From the NCBI GenBank assembly GCA_019635875.1, contig JAHBYP010000002.1, positions 496,001 through 560,000 of the forward strand: a stretch of 64,000 nt of DNA. The letters are read 5' to 3'. The position numbers were made by a program, and so were the translations under genes. The notes beneath the pieces are model-generated. The model made no database searches, was not told the origin of the DNA, and saw only the letters and a program-made list of their open reading frames with translations. Source of the stretch: Alphaproteobacteria bacterium (GTDB lineage Bacteria > Pseudomonadota > Alphaproteobacteria > Reyranellales > Reyranellaceae). Positions 43,199 to 52,056 of the stretch are shown here, one piece after another (position 1 is the stretch's first letter; every line of letters starts with the position of its first letter).

Positions 43199-45481
43199 AT
43201 GGCTCCGCCTGACAGATCGCACGGCCATCCCCCGGACGCAGCAGATTCGGCGCAGCCGGTCAGCCCCGCGCCGGGCGAGCTGCCCGCGGCGGACCCGCGG
43301 CCGGGACGCCGCATCGATACCCTGCTGCGCTGCGTGCTTTATGTCGCCCAGCAGATGGGCCGCCCGGTCAGCGAGGCGGAACTGCGGGCGCTCTGCCCGA
43401 TCCCCGAGCACGGCCTCGACGAGCCGACCGTGCTCCTCGCCTGCTCCCGCCTCGGCTTCAAGGCAGCGCCGGTGACGACGGATGCCGCGACGCTCGCGCG
43501 TCTGCCGACGCCCTTCATTCTGGTCGGCCCCGGCAACGCGCCGTCGATGGTGGTGACCGCGCGCGACGGCGAGCACTTCACCGCTCTCGATGTCGTCGAG
43601 GGCAAGGTGCGCACGCTCGACGCGCGCACCATCGCCGGGCTCACCGGCCGGGCCATCGTGCTCAAGGAAGTGCCGCGCGAGGCACGCAGGCGCGACTGGA
43701 AGGCGCTGCTCTACGAGCGCGTCCGGCCGGTGCTGGGCGAGCTGCTGGTGTCGTCCTGCGCCATCAACATCCTGGCGCTGGCCACGCCGCTCTTCATGAT
43801 GGTGATCTTCAACAAGGTCATCGGCCAGGGCAGCCCCGACACGCTGGCGACGACGATGGTCGTGCTGATCGTCGGCATGTCCGTCGTCTACGCCTTCGAC
43901 ACCCTGTTGCGCATCCTCCGCGGCTACATCTCGAGCAACACCGGCGCGCGCATCGACGCGCTGATGTCGGGCGAGGTCGTGCGCCATCTCGTGCACCTGC
44001 CCTACCAGCATTTCGAGAAGACGCCATCGGGCGTGATCGCCGAGCGGCTGCGCCAGCTCGACACGCTGCGCGCCTTCTTCACCGGCCAGATGCCGGCCCT
44101 GATCATCGATCTGGGCTTCGTTTTCATCTATCTGACCGCGATCTACCTGATCAACACCATCATCGGCGTCTTCGTCACCCTGATGATCCCGGTGTTCATC
44201 GGCATCTCGCTGCTCACGCATCGCGCCCAGAAGCGCTACATCGACGAGAACTTCAACGCGCTGGCGGCCAAGGGCTCGGCGCTCAACGAGACCGTCAACA
44301 ACGCCGGCACGATCAAGGCGCTGGGACTGGAGAGCGAGATCGAGCGGCGCTGGCGCGAGCGCGTCGCGCGCTCGGCCTGGACCAGCTTCAAGGCCAACAA
44401 CCTGGCCAACGTCGTCGGCTCCTTCACCGGTGCGCTGCAGATGTTCGTCTCGCTGGGCGTCATCCTGATCGGCACCTGGGAGATCACCAATCAGCTGATG
44501 AGCATCGGCGCGCTGATCGCCGTCAACATGCTGGCCGGCCGCGCGCTGGCGCCGATGCGCCAGGTGATCTCGGCCTGGCATACGCTGCAGGCGGTGCGCG
44601 CCGCCTTCGCGCGCATCGACGAGATGATGCAGGTGGCGCCCGAGATCGAGCCCGGCCAGCTGGCGCCGATGCCGCCGCTGCAGGGCGAGATCGTCTTCGA
44701 GCGCGTCTCGTTCCGCTACGACGACGGCCCGCCGATCCTGCACGAGATCGACCTGCGCATCGAGCCCGGCACGGTGATCGGCATCATCGGCCCCTCGGGC
44801 TCGGGCAAGACGACGATCTCCAACCTGCTGCAGGGTCTCTACACGCCGACGTCGGGCCGCGTGCTGGTCGACCGCACCGACATCGCGCATATCTCGCCGG
44901 CGCAGTTGCGCGCGCAGACCGGTGCCGTGCCGCAGGACGTGCAGCTGTTCTCCGGCACGGTGCGCGAGAACATCGCCATGGGCGTCGCCGACAAGGATCC
45001 CGGTCGCATCGTCGCCGTCGCCAAGTTCGTCGGCGCCCACAACTTCATCCAGAAGCTGCCGCAGGGCTACAATACCGTGCTGAGCGAACGCGGCGGCGGC
45101 CTCTCGCAGGGCCAGAAGCAGCTGCTGTGCATCGCCCGCGCCCTTATCCGCAATCCCCGTATTATCGTGCTCGACGAGGCGACCAGCGCGCTCGATCCGG
45201 CGACCGAGGAGCAGCTGCTGCGCACGTTGCGCACCAACGCGCGCGGCCGCACCATCGTCATGGTCACGCACCGCCTGGCGCCGCTCGCCATCGCCGACAA
45301 GGTGGCGCTGGTGATCGACGGCCGCATCGAGCGCATCGGCCCACCGACCGAGGTGATGGCCTATGCCCGCATCCGCATGGCCGAGGCCAGCCGCGCCCAG
45401 CCCGGCGCCCCCTCGCCGATGAGCCCAGGCTCCAACGTCGCCAGCCTGGTCGCCAGCGGCGGCCCGCTGGCCGGCGGCTGA
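43199..45481 (+). CDS. Type I secretion ABC transporter (permease-ATPase fusion)
   Basis: 760 residues. Residues 40-160 resemble an inactive C39-like domain (no catalytic Cys is visible). Then six TM segments (residue 180-450) and the ATPase: Walker A GPSGSGKTT, variant signature LSQGQKQLL, Walker B RIIVLDEATSALD and the H-loop MVTHRLAP. Such HlyB/PrtD-type exporters move unfolded proteins through a HlyD-TolC path. It leads a plus-strand operon with the HlyD-like gene 13 bp downstream. The ATG at 43199 was chosen over TTG 43187; the exact start is uncertain. Confidence 0.9.
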   Translation: MAPPDRSHGHPPDAADSAQPVSPAPGELPAADPRPGRRIDTLLRCVLYVAQQMGRPVSEAELRALCPIPEHGLDEPTVLLACSRLGFKAAPVTTDAATLARLPTPFILVGPGNAPSMVVTARDGEHFTALDVVEGKVRTLDARTIAGLTGRAIVLKEVPREARRRDWKALLYERVRPVLGELLVSSCAINILALATPLFMMVIFNKVIGQGSPDTLATTMVVLIVGMSVVYAFDTLLRILRGYISSNTGARIDALMSGEVVRHLVHLPYQHFEKTPSGVIAERLRQLDTLRAFFTGQMPALIIDLGFVFIYLTAIYLINTIIGVFVTLMIPVFIGISLLTHRAQKRYIDENFNALAAKGSALNETVNNAGTIKALGLESEIERRWRERVARSAWTSFKANNLANVVGSFTGALQMFVSLGVILIGTWEITNQLMSIGALIAVNMLAGRALAPMRQVISAWHTLQAVRAAFARIDEMMQVAPEIEPGQLAPMPPLQGEIVFERVSFRYDDGPPILHEIDLRIEPGTVIGIIGPSGSGKTTISNLLQGLYTPTSGRVLVDRTDIAHISPAQLRAQTGAVPQDVQLFSGTVRENIAMGVADKDPGRIVAVAKFVGAHNFIQKLPQGYNTVLSERGGGLSQGQKQLLCIARALIRNPRIIVLDEATSALDPATEEQLLRTLRTNARGRTIVMVTHRLAPLAIADKVALVIDGRIERIGPPTEVMAYARIRMAEASRAQPGAPSPMSPGSNVASLVASGGPLAGG

Positions 45482-45494
45482 GGAGGATCGCGCG

Positions 45495-47015
45495 ATGGTC
45501 GAGGGCGCGAGACTGGCGAACGGGGCACGGCGGCCGACTCGCGACGAGCCGGATGGCGGCGCGCGCCAGGCGTCCCAGGCGCCCTCGGCTGCATCCGCCG
45601 CGCCGGCGAAGCCGGCGGAGAACGCGCTGGCCCGCGTCTTCGCCGAGGCCCGCCTGCCCGGCACGCCGCGCTCCAGGGTCGAGGATTTCCTGCCCGATAT
45701 CGAGGCGATCACCGAGCGCCGGCATTCGCCCTACATCAGCTGGACGATCTATGCCGTCGCCGGCTTCATCGCCGCGGCGATCCTGTGGATGACGGTCTCG
45801 ATGATCGATCAGGTGGCGACGGCTCCGGGCGTCATCAGGCCCGCCGGCAAGGCCAAGACCGTCAGCCATCCCGAAGGCGGGCGCGTGGCGCGCATCTTCG
45901 TCAAGGATGGCGATCAGGTTCGCCAGGGCCAAGAGCTGGTGGCGCTGGACGCCGATCAGGTCGACCAGGAGATCAGCAAGACGCGCACGGTCTATCTGAC
46001 GCTGTCCGGCGAGGTGGCGCGGCTCGAGGCGGAAACCGCCAGCCCGTCGACACCGCCGATCTTCCCGGCGGCACTGTCGGACGCCCCGGCGGTGATCGCC
46101 GATCAGCTCAATCTGTGGCGTGCGCGCCAGTCGGAGCTGCAGGCAAGGCGCACCGCGGCGGATTCGGTGATCGAGCAGACGCGCGCACGGGTCCTGTCGC
46201 TGCAGAACCGCATCAAGACCCTTGAGGAGACGGTGGCGATCCTGGCCCGGCGCGAGTCGGCGCTGCGCGGCCTGGTCGGCCAGCAATACTTCCCCGAGCT
46301 GCAGTACCTCGGCGTCAAGCGCGACCTCGTCATCGCCCAAGGCGAGCTCGCCTCGGCGCGCGAGGAGCTGAAGAGCGCCGAGCAGACTTTTGCCGAAGCG
46401 GCCGGGCGGCGTTCCATCGTCGACCGGGAATGGATGTCGGCGGCGCTCAAGCGGCTCGGCGAGGCGCGCGCCGAGCGCGACCGTGCGCTGGGCGGCGTGG
46501 AGCAACAGCTGGCCCTGAGGCGCAACCTGGTCCTGCGTGCGCCGATCGACGGCATCGTCAACGGCCTGCGGCTGACCAACCCCGGCCAGGCGGTGCGGCC
46601 CGGCGAACTCGTGGTCGGCGTCGTGCCCTCGGGCGAGGCTCGGCGCATCGAGGTCGAGATCCGGGTCACCAACGCCGATATCGGCCTGATCACACCCGGC
46701 CAACCCTGCACCGTGAAGCTGCAGACCTATGACTGGATCCGCCACGGCGCGCTGGCCTGCCAGGTCACGCATATCGCCGCCGACGCCACCGCGCCGGACC
46801 CGGCCGTCAACCCGCAGGCTGCGGCCACGACGCAACCTTATTTCGTCGTCCTGGCCTCGATTGACCGCGACTACCTGGGAGAGGACCCCAAGCGAAACCG
46901 GGTGACCCCCGGCATGACCGCGACCGTCGACCTGCACATAGGCCGCCGCTCGATCATGGGATACTTCACCGACCGGCTGTTCTCGACCGTCGGCGGCGCC
47001 CTGAAGGAGCGATGA
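45495..47015 (+). CDS. HlyD family type I secretion periplasmic adaptor
   Basis: 506 residues. A cytosolic N-terminus is followed by one TM at about residue 77-98 (SWTIYAVAGFIAAAILW), then the lipoyl-like domain (GVIRPAGKAKTVSHPEGGRV, FVKDGDQVRQGQELVALDADQ), coiled-coil helices about 160-340 and the beta domain ending in TPGMTATVDLHIGRRSIMGYF. It joins the ABC transporter to an outer-membrane channel. The aggagga site precedes its ATG. No TolC gene is in the window. Confidence 0.93.
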   Translation: MVEGARLANGARRPTRDEPDGGARQASQAPSAASAAPAKPAENALARVFAEARLPGTPRSRVEDFLPDIEAITERRHSPYISWTIYAVAGFIAAAILWMTVSMIDQVATAPGVIRPAGKAKTVSHPEGGRVARIFVKDGDQVRQGQELVALDADQVDQEISKTRTVYLTLSGEVARLEAETASPSTPPIFPAALSDAPAVIADQLNLWRARQSELQARRTAADSVIEQTRARVLSLQNRIKTLEETVAILARRESALRGLVGQQYFPELQYLGVKRDLVIAQGELASAREELKSAEQTFAEAAGRRSIVDREWMSAALKRLGEARAERDRALGGVEQQLALRRNLVLRAPIDGIVNGLRLTNPGQAVRPGELVVGVVPSGEARRIEVEIRVTNADIGLITPGQPCTVKLQTYDWIRHGALACQVTHIAADATAPDPAVNPQAAATTQPYFVVLASIDRDYLGEDPKRNRVTPGMTATVDLHIGRRSIMGYFTDRLFSTVGGALKER

Positions 47016-47208
47016 TCACACGACATCATCACGCTACGAATTGCGGTCACAGGAATGCCACACCCCACAGATTGTAGGTGCGAACGATCCGGAATGAAGT
47101 GACAAGGGCTTTGAAATTTCTTTGTTTTAGAGTAGTTTAGGACATGTTATTTAGTGATTCTTGTTGCATGATTCGCCGGACGTCCCGGCCGCAGGGTGGT
47201 CCTAGTCC

Positions 47209-49464
47209 ATGGCGAACGTGACGCGCCTGCAAACGGCGTACAGCAACCTTCCCGTCGAAGCCCCGCCGTCTGTTTCGCAACAGCAGCCGCAGGGCGATCC
47301 CTCGCCGTCGGTATCGGTCCGCAACATCCTGGGCATGCTGCGGCGCCACAAGCTGCTCATCGGCGGCGTGGCGCTGATCGGCACCACCATCGCTTGGCTG
47401 ATCGCCAACCAGCTGACCCCGGTCTACCAGGCCCAGGCCGACATCGTGATCGAGGGCAGCACCGACACCTCGATCATCAACCCCAACCAGGGCGCCGGTC
47501 CCCTGGACGTCAACATGGAGGCCGAGGCGGCCAAGCTGAAGAGCGAGACCGCCGCGCGCATCTCGGTACGGGCGCTGAACCTGATCGAGCACCCGCTTTT
47601 CAACCCCGATCTCGCGCCGCCGCAGCAGGGCAAGTTCAAGGCGCTGTTCGCGCCGCTCCTGAAGCTGGTGGGCGCCGGTGGCGCCGCGCCGCCGTCGCGC
47701 CTGCCGCCCGAAGAGGTCCGCCGTCGCCTCGAGGCGATGCCGCCGGACCAGAAGGATCCGTTCTACAACCAGATCGCCGGCGCCTGGGCCGCCGGGCTGT
47801 CGACCGCGATCCCGATGTACTCGCGCGTGATGAGCGTGCGCTACCGTTCGTCCGATCCGCAGCTCGCCGCGCAGTCGGTGAACCAGGCGATCCGCACGTA
47901 CATGGATCAGCAGACATCCGACAAGAAGCAGGATGCGCTGGAGCTGATGCGCTTCCTCAGCACCCAGACCGAGACTGCGCGAAAGGCGGTGGTCGAGGCC
48001 GAGGGCAAGCTGGCCGAGTTCCGCGCCGCCAATCAGATCTACGACACCGGCGATGCCTCGACGCAGACCAGGCAGCTGATCGAGCTGCAGGCGCAGCTGC
48101 TGTCGGCCGAGAAGGAACTGCGCGAGAAGTCGGCGCGTGCCGACAACGGCATGCTGCCCAACGACACCACGCTGCTGGGCGAGCTGGCCAGCGCCGAGAA
48201 GCGCGTCGCCGAGCTTGGCGCGCAGCTCGGACCGACGCATCCCGCCATGGTCAGTGCCCGCCAGCAGCTGGGCGCCGTGCAGGCCCGCGTCAATGCCGAG
48301 CGCGGCCGCGTCATCGCCAACCAGCGCCGCGAGCTCGAAGCCACGCGCATCTCGGTCGACAAGCTGCGTACCGAGGTCACCCGCCTCGAGGAGCAGATCA
48401 AGCGCCAGACCGTGAACCTGGCTCAGCTGCGCACGCTGCAGACCGAGCTCGACACCCGCAAGCAGTACTACCAGGCGTTGCTGTCGCGCTTCCAGGAGGT
48501 CAGCCTCACCGGCCAGCAGCAGCGCAAGTCGATGGCGCGGCCGCTGAGCGATGCCGAGACTCCCAACTGGCCAGTGGCGCCGCGCAAGGACCTGATCGTG
48601 CTGATGGCCTTCGTCGCCTCGCTGGCGCTGGGCGTCGCGGTGGCCATCGTCATCGAGCTGATGGATTCCGGCTTCCGCTCGATCCACCAGCTCGAGCAGA
48701 TGACCGGCGTGGCCGCGCTGGGCATGGTGCCGTTCCAGTCCGGCCGCCTGCGGCGCAACGCCAAGCCGTGGATGAACATCGTCGACAAGCCGAACTCGGC
48801 CTACTCCGAGGCCTTGCGCACGATCCGAACCGGCATCCAGCTGTCCAGTGCCGACCACCCGCAGCGCACCGTCGTGGTCACCTCGTCGGTGCCTGGCGAG
48901 GGCAAGACGACGACCTCGCTGTCGCTTGCCGCCGCCTCGGCCGCGTCGGGCGCGCGCACGCTGCTGATCGACTGCGACCTGCGCCAGCCCTCGGCGCACA
49001 AGAACCTCGGCGTCGAGAACGAGGCCGGCCTGGCCGAGTTCCTCTCGGGCCAGCGCAACCTCGAGGAGCTGGTGCATGTCGAGCCGCGCACCGGCCTGTA
49101 CTACATCCTCGCCGGCAAGCGTCCGCCCTCGCCCACCGACCTCCTGGGCTCGCTGCGCATGCGCCGCCTGCTGCAGCAGCTGGGCGACGCCTTCGACCTC
49201 GTCGTGCTCGACACGCCGCCGGTGCTGGCGGTGTCCGATGCGCTGCTGCTGGTGCGCCAGGCCGATACGACGATCTTCGTCGTGCGCTGGGAGAAGACGC
49301 GGCGCGATATCGCCTCGACCGGCGTGAAGATGGTCTACGAGGCCGGCGCGCGCCTGTCGGGCATCGTGCTTACCCAGGTCGACCTGCGGCGCCACGCCCA
49401 GTACGATTACACCGACAGCGGCGTGTACTACTACCGCGGCTACAAGAAGTACTACGGCGAGTAG
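47209..49464 (+). CDS. Polysaccharide co-polymerase/tyrosine autokinase (Wzc/ExoP-like)
   Basis: 751 residues. The Wzz-type N-terminus has a TM at about 43-63 (HKLLIGGVALIGTTIAWLIA), long coiled coils (about 250-420) and a second TM near 465-485. The cytosolic BY-kinase has Walker A SSVPGEGKTTTS (~559), Walker A' TLLIDCDLRQPS and Walker B FDLVVLDTPPVL. The end is a Tyr cluster (YDYTDSGVYYYRGYKKYYGE), the autophosphorylation site. It controls chain length and export of a polysaccharide. The upstream gap 47016-47208 is AT-rich and likely holds its promoter. Confidence 0.95.
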   Translation: MANVTRLQTAYSNLPVEAPPSVSQQQPQGDPSPSVSVRNILGMLRRHKLLIGGVALIGTTIAWLIANQLTPVYQAQADIVIEGSTDTSIINPNQGAGPLDVNMEAEAAKLKSETAARISVRALNLIEHPLFNPDLAPPQQGKFKALFAPLLKLVGAGGAAPPSRLPPEEVRRRLEAMPPDQKDPFYNQIAGAWAAGLSTAIPMYSRVMSVRYRSSDPQLAAQSVNQAIRTYMDQQTSDKKQDALELMRFLSTQTETARKAVVEAEGKLAEFRAANQIYDTGDASTQTRQLIELQAQLLSAEKELREKSARADNGMLPNDTTLLGELASAEKRVAELGAQLGPTHPAMVSARQQLGAVQARVNAERGRVIANQRRELEATRISVDKLRTEVTRLEEQIKRQTVNLAQLRTLQTELDTRKQYYQALLSRFQEVSLTGQQQRKSMARPLSDAETPNWPVAPRKDLIVLMAFVASLALGVAVAIVIELMDSGFRSIHQLEQMTGVAALGMVPFQSGRLRRNAKPWMNIVDKPNSAYSEALRTIRTGIQLSSADHPQRTVVVTSSVPGEGKTTTSLSLAAASAASGARTLLIDCDLRQPSAHKNLGVENEAGLAEFLSGQRNLEELVHVEPRTGLYYILAGKRPPSPTDLLGSLRMRRLLQQLGDAFDLVVLDTPPVLAVSDALLLVRQADTTIFVVRWEKTRRDIASTGVKMVYEAGARLSGIVLTQVDLRRHAQYDYTDSGVYYYRGYKKYYGE

Positions 49465-49488
49465 CCGCCACCTTCGACGCAGTCCGTC

Positions 49489-50268
49489 ATGGCGATGCCC
49501 ACGAACCGTATCTCGCTGGTTTCCGACGTGCGGCCAGACAGCCGCGCGCGGCGCGGCCGGCGCGCCGGACCCGAGCATCTGCGCCACGCATTGTCGCTGC
49601 CGCTGGGCGTCATCGCCGTGGTCGGCGGCCTGGCGCTGGGCGCCATGGCGTTGCCGCACCTCTTCGCCGCCATCGCCGTGCTCCAGGCGCGACCGCTGGT
49701 CGAGCGTTATGTCGCCGGCGAGCGCGGCCTCAACCCCGTCAATATCGCGCAGGCCGCCGAGCGGCTGGAGTTCGCGCTCGACCTGGCGCCGGATGCCGAC
49801 TCGGCGCTGCTGCTGGCCGATCTGCGGCTCTGGCAGGCGCGGCGGGCCACGGACGTCACGATCATCGAGTCCCATGCCCGCCAAAGCGTCGATGCCGCCA
49901 GGATCGCGGTGCGCAGCGCGCCGGCCCATCCCGCGGCCTGGACGGCACTGGCCGAAGCCCTCGAGGTGCTGACCCTGGGCGATCCGTCGGTGATCGGCCC
50001 GCTGTCGCGCGCCCTCGAGGTAGCGCCCTACGACCCGAGACGACGCGACGCGCGCGTCGAGCTGGCCCTGCGCCACTGGCAGGCGCTGCCGGCGAAGGCG
50101 CAGCGCGCCGCCGGACCGCCGATCGTCGCCATGGCGCGGGCCGACATTGACGGGCTGGCCAGGCTCGCCAAGCGGAACCTCGGTCTGGGTGCCGTGCGCG
50201 GTGCGCTGGTCGACGATGCGGAGCTGGCGCGGCGCTTCGACGCCACCTATGTCGCGCTGCCTAATTGA
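49489..50268 (+). CDS. Membrane-anchored TPR-like protein
   Basis: 259 residues. One N-terminal TM (about residue 35-60, LSLPLGVIAVVGGLALGAMAL) follows a basic segment; the rest is helical and TPR-like (AAERLEFALDLAPDADSALLLADLRLW, AARIAVRSAPAHPAAWTALAEALE). Similar proteins occur after Wzc-like kinases in exopolysaccharide loci. It starts 24 bp after the kinase stop. Its end overlaps the converging SH3 gene by 8 bp. No specific function is assigned. Confidence 0.72.
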   Translation: MAMPTNRISLVSDVRPDSRARRGRRAGPEHLRHALSLPLGVIAVVGGLALGAMALPHLFAAIAVLQARPLVERYVAGERGLNPVNIAQAAERLEFALDLAPDADSALLLADLRLWQARRATDVTIIESHARQSVDAARIAVRSAPAHPAAWTALAEALEVLTLGDPSVIGPLSRALEVAPYDPRRRDARVELALRHWQALPAKAQRAAGPPIVAMARADIDGLARLAKRNLGLGAVRGALVDDAELARRFDATYVALPN

Positions 50269-50812
50269 CGACTTCGCCCCTGTAGACGCCCCAGACGTGG
50301 CGGCGCTCGATCCAGCCGATATGGCCGCTGGCCTGCACCCGGCACCAATCGCCCGAGCACGATCTCACCTGGGCGATGACCTCGACGCCCATGCGGGCGA
50401 CCATGGCGGCGTTGGGCGAGGGCGTCTTGCGCAGCGGCGCGTTGGCGGTCGTGACGATGATGTAACGCCTGCCGGTCAGCAGGCTCTGGTGCACCCAGCC
50501 GCCGGCGCCCTGCCAGTCGCGGATCTTGCGCCAGTTCTCGTACTCGCCGACGATCTCGATCGGCATGCTCCTGCGCTTGAACTCCCAGTCGATGGGATAG
50601 CGGACGCCGGGGCCGGTGCGCACGTTGGTCTGCTCGGCGCGCACGCTGGCGAAGCGCGGCACCGGCAGGCCGGTGCCCTTGCGCAGCGGCGGCGGGTGGG
50701 CGCCGCCCGACGTCGCGACGGCCTGGGCGAAGGCGGGAAGGCCGGCGATCGCCAATAGCGCCGACAGGGCCAAAGCCCATCCCGACCGTCTGAACCGCGC
50801 GCTACGCCTCAT
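50261..50812 (-). CDS. Exported SH3-domain protein
   Basis: 183 residues with a signal peptide (SGWALALSALLAIAGLPAFA). Two bacterial SH3-like motifs follow: SVRAEQTNVRTGPGVRYPIDWE with NWRKIRDWQGAGGWVHQSLL, and ANAPLRKTPSPNAAMVARM with GDWCRVQASGHIGWIERRHVWGVY. SH3b proteins usually bind peptidoglycan or act as periplasmic scaffolds. ATG 50812 is preferred since the signal peptide begins there; the 50848 start adds 12 residues. It overlaps the upstream gene's end by 8 bp. Confidence 0.88.
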   Translation of the reverse strand: MRRSARFRRSGWALALSALLAIAGLPAFAQAVATSGGAHPPPLRKGTGLPVPRFASVRAEQTNVRTGPGVRYPIDWEFKRRSMPIEIVGEYENWRKIRDWQGAGGWVHQSLLTGRRYIIVTTANAPLRKTPSPNAAMVARMGVEVIAQVRSCSGDWCRVQASGHIGWIERRHVWGVYRGEVVN

Positions 50813-50975
50813 CCGCAACTTATATCGCAGCGCCGGCTTTCCTTCCACCTGTCAAAGCCCGGATAAGAGGCGGATTCGGCATGGTTTTTGCGGATCGGCT
50901 GCGTCCGGGAGCCAAACTGGACAAGCTGCGCGGGGCTTTGCTATTGCCCCGCCTTCGGGGGTCGCTGGAGCCATC

Positions 50976-51968
50976 ATGGCCGTTTCGCCAAAGAAGCCGC
51001 TCGTCATCGTCACGCGCAAGCTGCCGGATGCGATCGAGACGCGCATGATGGAACTGTTCGATACGAGGCTGAACGCCGACGACAAGCCGATGACGCAGGC
51101 CCAGCTGATCGAGGCGGTCAAGACCGCCGACGTGCTGGTGCCGACGGTGACCGACCGCATCGATTCGCGCGTGCTGTCGCAGGCCGGGCCCAAGCTGCGG
51201 CTGATCGCCTCCTTCGGCACCGGCGTCGATCACATCGACCTCGATTCCGCCCGCCAGCGCGGCGTGGTGGTGACCAATACGCCGGGCGTGCTGACCGAGG
51301 ACACTGCCGACATGACCATGGCGCTGATCCTCGCCGTGGCCCGCCGGGTCGGCGAGGGTGAGCGTCTGGTGCGTGCCGCGAAATGGACCGGCTGGGCACC
51401 CACGGCGATGCTGGGCGCGCGCATCTGGGGCAAGCGGCTGGGCATCGTCGGCATGGGCCGCATCGGCCAGGCGGTGGCGCGCCGCGCCCGCGGCTTCGGC
51501 ATGGCGGTGCACTACCACAACCGCCGCCGCCTGCACGCCGACATCGAGAAGCCGCTCGAGGCGACCTTCTGGGAAAGCCTCGACCAGATGCTGGCGCGCA
51601 TGGACATCGTCTCGATCAACTGCCCGCACACGCCGGCGACCTATCATCTGCTCTCGGCGCGCCGCCTGAAGCTGATGCGGCCCAGCGCCATCATCGTCAA
51701 CACCGCGCGCGGCGAGGTGGTCGACGAGAACGCGCTCACCCGCATGCTGCGCGCCGGCGAGCTGGCCGGCGCCGGGCTCGACGTCTTCGAGCACGAGCCG
51801 GCGATCAACCCCAAGCTGGTCGAGCTCGACAAGGTCGTGCTGCTGCCGCACATGGGCTCGGCCACGCTCGAGGGCCGCATCGAGATGGGCGAGAAGGTCA
51901 TCATCAACATCAAGACCTTCGTCGACGGCCACCGGCCGCCGGATCGCGTGCTGGCAGCGATGTTCTGA
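50976..51968 (+). CDS. D-2-hydroxyacid dehydrogenase (glyoxylate/hydroxypyruvate reductase-like)
   Basis: 330 residues. The Rossmann motif LGIVGMGRIGQAVARRARGF lies mid-protein. Catalytic Arg is in VNTARGEVVDE, Glu in EHEPAINPKL and His in LLPHMGSATLE. The sequence SFGTGVDHIDLDSARQRG is typical of D-glycerate/glyoxylate reductases. It reduces a 2-oxoacid with NAD(P)H or the reverse. ATG 50976 fits the family N-terminus (KPLVIVTRKLP). Exact substrate uncertain. Confidence 0.9.
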   Translation: MAVSPKKPLVIVTRKLPDAIETRMMELFDTRLNADDKPMTQAQLIEAVKTADVLVPTVTDRIDSRVLSQAGPKLRLIASFGTGVDHIDLDSARQRGVVVTNTPGVLTEDTADMTMALILAVARRVGEGERLVRAAKWTGWAPTAMLGARIWGKRLGIVGMGRIGQAVARRARGFGMAVHYHNRRRLHADIEKPLEATFWESLDQMLARMDIVSINCPHTPATYHLLSARRLKLMRPSAIIVNTARGEVVDENALTRMLRAGELAGAGLDVFEHEPAINPKLVELDKVVLLPHMGSATLEGRIEMGEKVIINIKTFVDGHRPPDRVLAAMF

Positions 51969-51980
51969 GGTCGCTTCCTC

Positions 51981-52041
51981 CTGGGAGCGCCGGCGTCCCG
52001 CCGGCCTCATGGAAGAGCCGGCGAGACGCCGGCGCTCCCAG
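51981..52041. repeat. Palindromic repeat, family B, inverted pair
   Basis: ctgggagcgccggcgtccc (51981-51999) and gacgccggcgctcccag (52025-52041) form a 25-bp-arm hairpin with a short spacer between the dehydrogenase and YihY/BrkB genes. The same unit, once, lies at 1417-1443. Confidence 0.85.
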
Positions 52042-52056
52042 CAAGGCAGACAGACC

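Noticed and set aside
43034-45712. An 892-residue minus-strand reading opposite the ABC transporter gene
   Set aside because: Antisense shadow of a well-supported transporter; composition is His/Asp/Arg-rich and it has no recognisable domain.
47137-50076. A 979-residue minus-strand reading opposite the Wzc-like gene
   Set aside because: Antisense shadow; the plus-strand protein carries intact Walker motifs and a Tyr tail.
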